Origin: Rhodospirillales bacterium
Lineage (GTDB): Bacteria; Pseudomonadota; Alphaproteobacteria; Rhodospirillales; SHVQ01
Length of the DNA stretch: 44,339 nucleotides
Reading direction: 5' to 3'
Assembly: GCA_009694195.1 (NCBI GenBank)
Contig: SHVQ01000023.1
Location: 1-44,339, forward strand
The notes below the pieces were generated by a model. The model was not told where the DNA came from and searched no databases. It was given only the letters and a program-made list of their open reading frames with translations. Every line of letters starts with the position of its first letter. Positions within the stretch are counted from its first letter, which is position 1. Below are positions 41,155 through 44,339 of the stretch, piece by piece. Made by a program: the position numbers and the translations under genes.

Positions 41155-41489
41155 GCGCAGTGTCGGCTCTCGAGGGCGAATGGCATCGGGTCAGCGGGCC
41201 GGACGATGTCGCGGATGGCAGCGTCCGCGCTGCCCGCGTGGGCTCTCGCACGCTCGCCCTTTGCCGCGTCGGCGGACGCTACGCGGCGATCGATGGCGTC
41301 TGTCCGCATATGGGCGGGCCCCTCGGCGAAGGAATGATCGAGAACGGCCGCCTGGTATGCCCATGGCATGGCCGCGAGTACGATCCTCTGACCGGCGCCT
41401 GCGACGGATATGATGAGTCGGTCGCCGCCTACCCGGTCGATGTCCGTGCGGACGGTGTCTACGTGCGCTTGGGCACGGGCAAAAGCTGA
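41151..41489 (+). CDS. Rieske 2Fe-2S ferredoxin
   Basis: A 112-residue single-domain Rieske protein. The cluster ligands are C51-P-H53 (VCPHMGG) and C70-P-W-H73 (LVCPWHGREYD), with the usual GxL...G and beta core. It is the soluble ferredoxin type of dioxygenases and nitrite reductase small subunits rather than the membrane cytochrome bc1 type. It starts with GTG at 41151 (overlapping the stop before it) or GTG 41160, which has better spacing from GGGGAG. Likely electron carrier for the unknown 188-residue protein or another oxygenase outside the window. Confidence 0.9.
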   Translation: MSAVSALEGEWHRVSGPDDVADGSVRAARVGSRTLALCRVGGRYAAIDGVCPHMGGPLGEGMIENGRLVCPWHGREYDPLTGACDGYDESVAAYPVDVRADGVYVRLGTGKS

Positions 41490-41541
41490 TTGGATTTTGA
41501 GCCGCGCCTCGTCGCGCGGCGCGAGATAGGGAGAACACGAG

Positions 41542-41787
41542 ATGGCGCGCATTCTGCCGGCGAAAGCGGTGCCGGAATTCCTCAAGGCTTACAACGTGAC
41601 CGAATTCGGACCCGATTGTCCGCCCGAGAAGCTGATGATCAAGGTCTGGGATCTCTACGGCACAAAGCCGCAGGACGAAGCGAACGCCCCGGGCACGGGC
41701 CAATTCGTCGCCGCGGTCGTCATCTGTGATTCGTGCAGCCGCAACGTCGAGCTGGATCGGGCGCGGCTGTCGAAACCGAAAGCGTAA
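41542..41787 (+). CDS. Small protein of unknown function with a C-terminal CxxC
   Basis: An 81-residue protein. Conserved-looking parts are VPEFLKAYNVTEFGPDCPPEKLM and a strand VAAVVICDSCSRNVEL. The CDSC could bind metal together with the earlier cysteine. No family recognised. It starts 52 bases after the Rieske gene, with AGGGAGA upstream, and probably ends that operon. It converges with the GYD gene (12 bases). Confidence 0.65.
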   Translation: MARILPAKAVPEFLKAYNVTEFGPDCPPEKLMIKVWDLYGTKPQDEANAPGTGQFVAAVVICDSCSRNVELDRARLSKPKA

Positions 41788-41799
41788 GGAACGTTCCGT

Positions 41800-42144
41800 C
41801 TAGGACTGGCCGCGCCGCCCCGGCGGGCTGTAAACGGCCATCGCCTTCCCCGCCTCGTGCATGGACTCCATGGCCTCTTCCATGCTGAGGAGCGGTGTGG
41901 TTTCGACCTCTGTAACTGAGCCCGACGACGTGAGCACCATCGCCAGTGCGGCCGCGCTCACATTCCCAGGGAGCTCGTAGATCAAAACGATGTCGTAGGC
42001 GCCGAATGCAAAGAAGTAATTGTGCAGGCGGCCGCCGATGCCCTGGAGAAATCGCGTCGTCGTGATCAGCCGGTCTTCCGGCTTTTCGACAAGGGCCTTC
42101 ATCGTATCCTTGGATACCTTGGCGCGCGCGAGATAGTACGGCAT
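41800..42144 (-). CDS. GYD-domain protein
   Basis: A 114-residue ferredoxin-like alpha/beta protein of the GYD family. It is named for its G-Y-D motif, here FGAYDIVLIYELP, followed by NVSAAALAMVLTSSGSVTEVETTPLLSMEEAMEAM-like sequence. Members are small, often dimeric, and of unknown function. AAGAGG is eight bases before ATG 42144; the alternative ATG at 42150 is too close to it. Alone on its strand; the 294 bases to the next gene hold no other gene I recognise. Confidence 0.85.
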   Translation of the reverse strand: MPYYLARAKVSKDTMKALVEKPEDRLITTTRFLQGIGGRLHNYFFAFGAYDIVLIYELPGNVSAAALAMVLTSSGSVTEVETTPLLSMEEAMESMHEAGKAMAVYSPPGRRGQS

Positions 42145-42438
42145 GGACATGACCTCTTGTTCGATGTGAGGCGCGGCGGCATAGCTTACTTTGCCGGCCC
42201 GCTGCGGTCGTCAGCATAATGGAATCGCGGCGAACGGAACGCCGCGTCTCATGCCGGGCGGGATGGCCCTATGCGCGGGGCGCGGTAGGATTTACTATCA
42301 AGGCCCGCTTCGAATACAGTCTAATTCAGGCCGGTCAACACCGCAGGAAGCGGGGGCCAATGCCGACGAAAACGCGGTCGCCGGGCGACGCGGTCGCCCA
42401 AGACACGGCCGCGCGGTGCACCAGGAAGGGCGATGGCT

Positions 42439-44339
42439 ATGACGGAGATCGGTAACCTCGGCGAGGAGCTGGCCCGGATCAAGGGCGCAGAGGTCATCAA
42501 GAGCTTCTGCTATACCTGTCCGTGGCAATGCCCGACCGAGGTGTTCGTCCGCGACGGCAAGGTCGTCTACCACAAGGGCAACCCCGAATCGCCGAACAAC
42601 ATCGGGTCGCGTTGCGCCAAGGGCATGGCGAGCTGGTGGATCACCCGCGATCCCGACCGGCTCAAGTATCCGATGCTCAGGACCAACCCGAAAGGCGAGC
42701 CCGGGCAGTTCAAGCGCATTTCCTGGGACGAAGCCTTCACCTTTATCGCCGACAAGCTGAAAGCCATCGCCGAAACGTGGGGCCCGGAGGCGGTCGCCTA
42801 TACCTGCCACCACGATCCGAACACCGTATTCTTCCGCACTCTGCTCAACGACCTTTACGGCTCGCCGAACACCTACTGGCACACGTCGGGCTGCGAGCAG
42901 GACCGCCGGTCGGCGTGCCTCACGCTGTTCGGGCACGTGTTCCCCATGCACGACTTCGCCCACTCGCGCTACGTGATCCTCTGGGGCATGAACATGCTCG
43001 GCGCCAACCAGGGCCTCTGGGAAAGCCGCGCGCTGCTGCAGGCGAAGAAGAAGGGCTGCAAGCTCGTCGTCGTCGATCCGAACTTCACCGAGACGGCGCA
43101 AAAGGCCGACGAGTGGATCCCCATCAACCCGGGCACCGACGGGGCCATGGCCCTCGCCATGTGCCGCGTCATCATCGACGACGAGCTTTATGACAAGGAT
43201 TTCGTCACCAACTATTGCGAGGGCTTCAACGGGTTCCGTGATCATTTGCGCGAAAAGGGCTACACGTCCGAGTGGGCCGCGCCCATTTGCGGCGTCCCGG
43301 CGGCGACGATTACGCGGCTTGCGCGCGAGTTCGCGACGACGAAGCCGGCGATGTCGGCGATTTTCAAGGGCTCGGGTTACTACACCAACGGCGGCGACGC
43401 CGGGCGCGCCTGCTACATCCTGGATGCGATCACCGGCCAGGTCGACAAGCCGGGGAACCTGCACCTGAAGGATTGGGCTCCGCTCGGAGCTCCCGTCGAT
43501 ATCCCGGCCGAGGCCAAGCGGAAGCCGACGAAGCCGCCGCTCCACGAAGCCATGGGCTATCCCCTGGCGCCCGATCTGCCGAATGCCCGGCTGCCGGACG
43601 CCGTGCTCCACGGCAAGCCCTATCCGGTGAAGGGGCTGTTCGTGCAGGCGTCGAACCCGGTGATGAGCGATCCCAACACGGACCGGATGAAGGAGATGTT
43701 CCGGTCCCTGGAGCTCGGCGTTGCGATCGAGCTGTTCATGAGCGAGACGGCGATCGAGTGCGACATCGTGCTGCCGGAGACGTCGTTCTACGAGCAGGCC
43801 GAGATTCGCCACGGCATGTGGCTGGGGCCGGAAGTGATCCTCTGCCAGCCGGTGATCCCGCCGGTGGGGGAAGCGAAGCCGCTTTATGAAATCGTCAAGG
43901 GCCTCGCCGAGAAAATGGGCTGGGGGCAGTACTTCCCGTACAAGAAATGGGAGGACTGGGGTCAGCTCATGATGCGCAACATTCCGATGAGCCTCGACGA
44001 TCTCAAGAAGAAGGGATTCTGGGCGGGAGAGGTCAAGTACGACCGCGTGCCCAAGGGCCTGCCGACGCCGTCGGGCAAGGTCGAGATCTATTCCAACGCC
44101 TACGCCAAGCACGGGTACAACCCGTATCCCGTCTATGCGGAGCGGAGCGTCATCCCGGACAAGGAGTATCCGCTGCAGCTGACCCACTCGAAGCTCAGCA
44201 TGCACGTCAACATCATTACGCAGAACAACCCGTTGCTCATGGAGATCTGCGGCGAGAACTGGGTCGAGATCAATTCCCGCGACGCCACCAGGTACGGCAT
44301 CCTGGATGACAGCTACGTGATCGTCGAATCCCCGAAAGA
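42439..44339 (+). CDS. Molybdopterin (bis-MGD) oxidoreductase, 3' end outside the window
   Basis: The frame is open to the window edge, giving 633 residues of a DMSO-reductase-family catalytic subunit. A 4Fe-4S site is formed by CYTCPWQC followed by a fourth Cys in GSRCAKG. Then come RISWDEAFTFIADKL, HTSGCEQDR (the Cys lies where Psr/Phs-type enzymes often ligate Mo or W; inferred), LILWGMN-like VILWGMNMLGANQG and KLVVVDPNFTETAQKADEW. The late part has ELFMSETAIECDIVLP and the final-domain start TPSGKVEIYS. No Tat signal is seen, so it is likely cytoplasmic or carried by a partner. ATG 42439 is eight bases after AGGAAGGG. Substrate unknown; Psr/Phs/formate-like or thiosulphate-like enzymes are possible. 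Confidence 0.92.
   Translation, partial: MTEIGNLGEELARIKGAEVIKSFCYTCPWQCPTEVFVRDGKVVYHKGNPESPNNIGSRCAKGMASWWITRDPDRLKYPMLRTNPKGEPGQFKRISWDEAFTFIADKLKAIAETWGPEAVAYTCHHDPNTVFFRTLLNDLYGSPNTYWHTSGCEQDRRSACLTLFGHVFPMHDFAHSRYVILWGMNMLGANQGLWESRALLQAKKKGCKLVVVDPNFTETAQKADEWIPINPGTDGAMALAMCRVIIDDELYDKDFVTNYCEGFNGFRDHLREKGYTSEWAAPICGVPAATITRLAREFATTKPAMSAIFKGSGYYTNGGDAGRACYILDAITGQVDKPGNLHLKDWAPLGAPVDIPAEAKRKPTKPPLHEAMGYPLAPDLPNARLPDAVLHGKPYPVKGLFVQASNPVMSDPNTDRMKEMFRSLELGVAIELFMSETAIECDIVLPETSFYEQAEIRHGMWLGPEVILCQPVIPPVGEAKPLYEIVKGLAEKMGWGQYFPYKKWEDWGQLMMRNIPMSLDDLKKKGFWAGEVKYDRVPKGLPTPSGKVEIYSNAYAKHGYNPYPVYAERSVIPDKEYPLQLTHSKLSMHVNIITQNNPLLMEICGENWVEINSRDATRYGILDDSYVIVESPK

Noticed and set aside
42298..44205. 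635-residue minus-strand frame over the molybdoenzyme
   Set aside because: Antisense shadow; the plus strand carries the 4Fe-4S and pterin motifs to the window end.

Overview
This 44.3 kb window looks like chromosome of an aerobic, GC-rich alphaproteobacterium. It encodes GcrA, which is restricted to alphaproteobacteria, with a perfect DnaA box upstream of it. It also encodes BluB, which needs oxygen to make the lower ligand of vitamin B12. Genes are dense, many overlap as ATGA, and GC is high enough that long antisense shadow frames are common. The genus cannot be told from the sequence.

Layout. (1) 1-936: an AT-richer left edge with a truncated reading frame, a cysteine phosphatase and tRNA-Arg(CCT), whose 3' end faces this edge. 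(2) 975-4464: housekeeping and envelope genes (PagL-type lipid A deacylase, prolyl iminopeptidase, Nudix hydrolase, an orphan FliG C-domain-like protein, GcrA). (3) 4743-9076: methylmalonyl-CoA mutase, two MaoC/hotdog proteins, a tiny basic protein and an MDR oxidoreductase. (4) 9203-15822: C-N bond chemistry (metal-less M24 ectoine hydrolase/creatinase-like enzyme, M20 carbamoylase, amidase, maleate isomerase/EutA-like protein), plus BluB and a MetF-like reductase. (5) 16261-21093: a complete branched-chain-amino-acid-type ABC importer. (6) 21309-26839: a UroD-type methyltransferase, its corrinoid protein, a membrane b-type cytochrome, small proteins and a homocysteine methyltransferase. (7) 27042-31909: a TRAP importer and an acyl-CoA synthetase. 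(8) 31922-39563 (minus): a seven-gene operon of GntR regulator, CobW GTPase, RACo-like ferredoxin/ATPase, corrinoid protein, UroD-type methyltransferase, methyl-H4folate:corrinoid methyltransferase and a MetH-activation-like protein, with a small PF13769-type gene upstream. (9) 39733-44339: a protein methyltransferase, an unknown protein, a Rieske ferredoxin, two small proteins and a truncated molybdopterin oxidoreductase.

The main result is what appears to be a complete corrinoid methyl-transfer system in an aerobe. Two UroD-type methyltransferases would move a methyl group from an unknown donor to two corrinoid proteins. The pterin methyltransferase would pass it to tetrahydrofolate, and the MetF-like enzyme could oxidise methyl-H4folate. 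RACo, the MetH-activation-like protein and perhaps the membrane cytochrome would rescue oxidised cobalt. This resembles the chloromethane (Cmu) pathway with CmuA split into two proteins, and the acetogen O-demethylases, but the substrate is unknown. The TRAP and ABC importers, acyl-CoA synthetase and amidohydrolases suggest a methylated or methoxylated organic acid or N-methyl compound. That assignment is inference.
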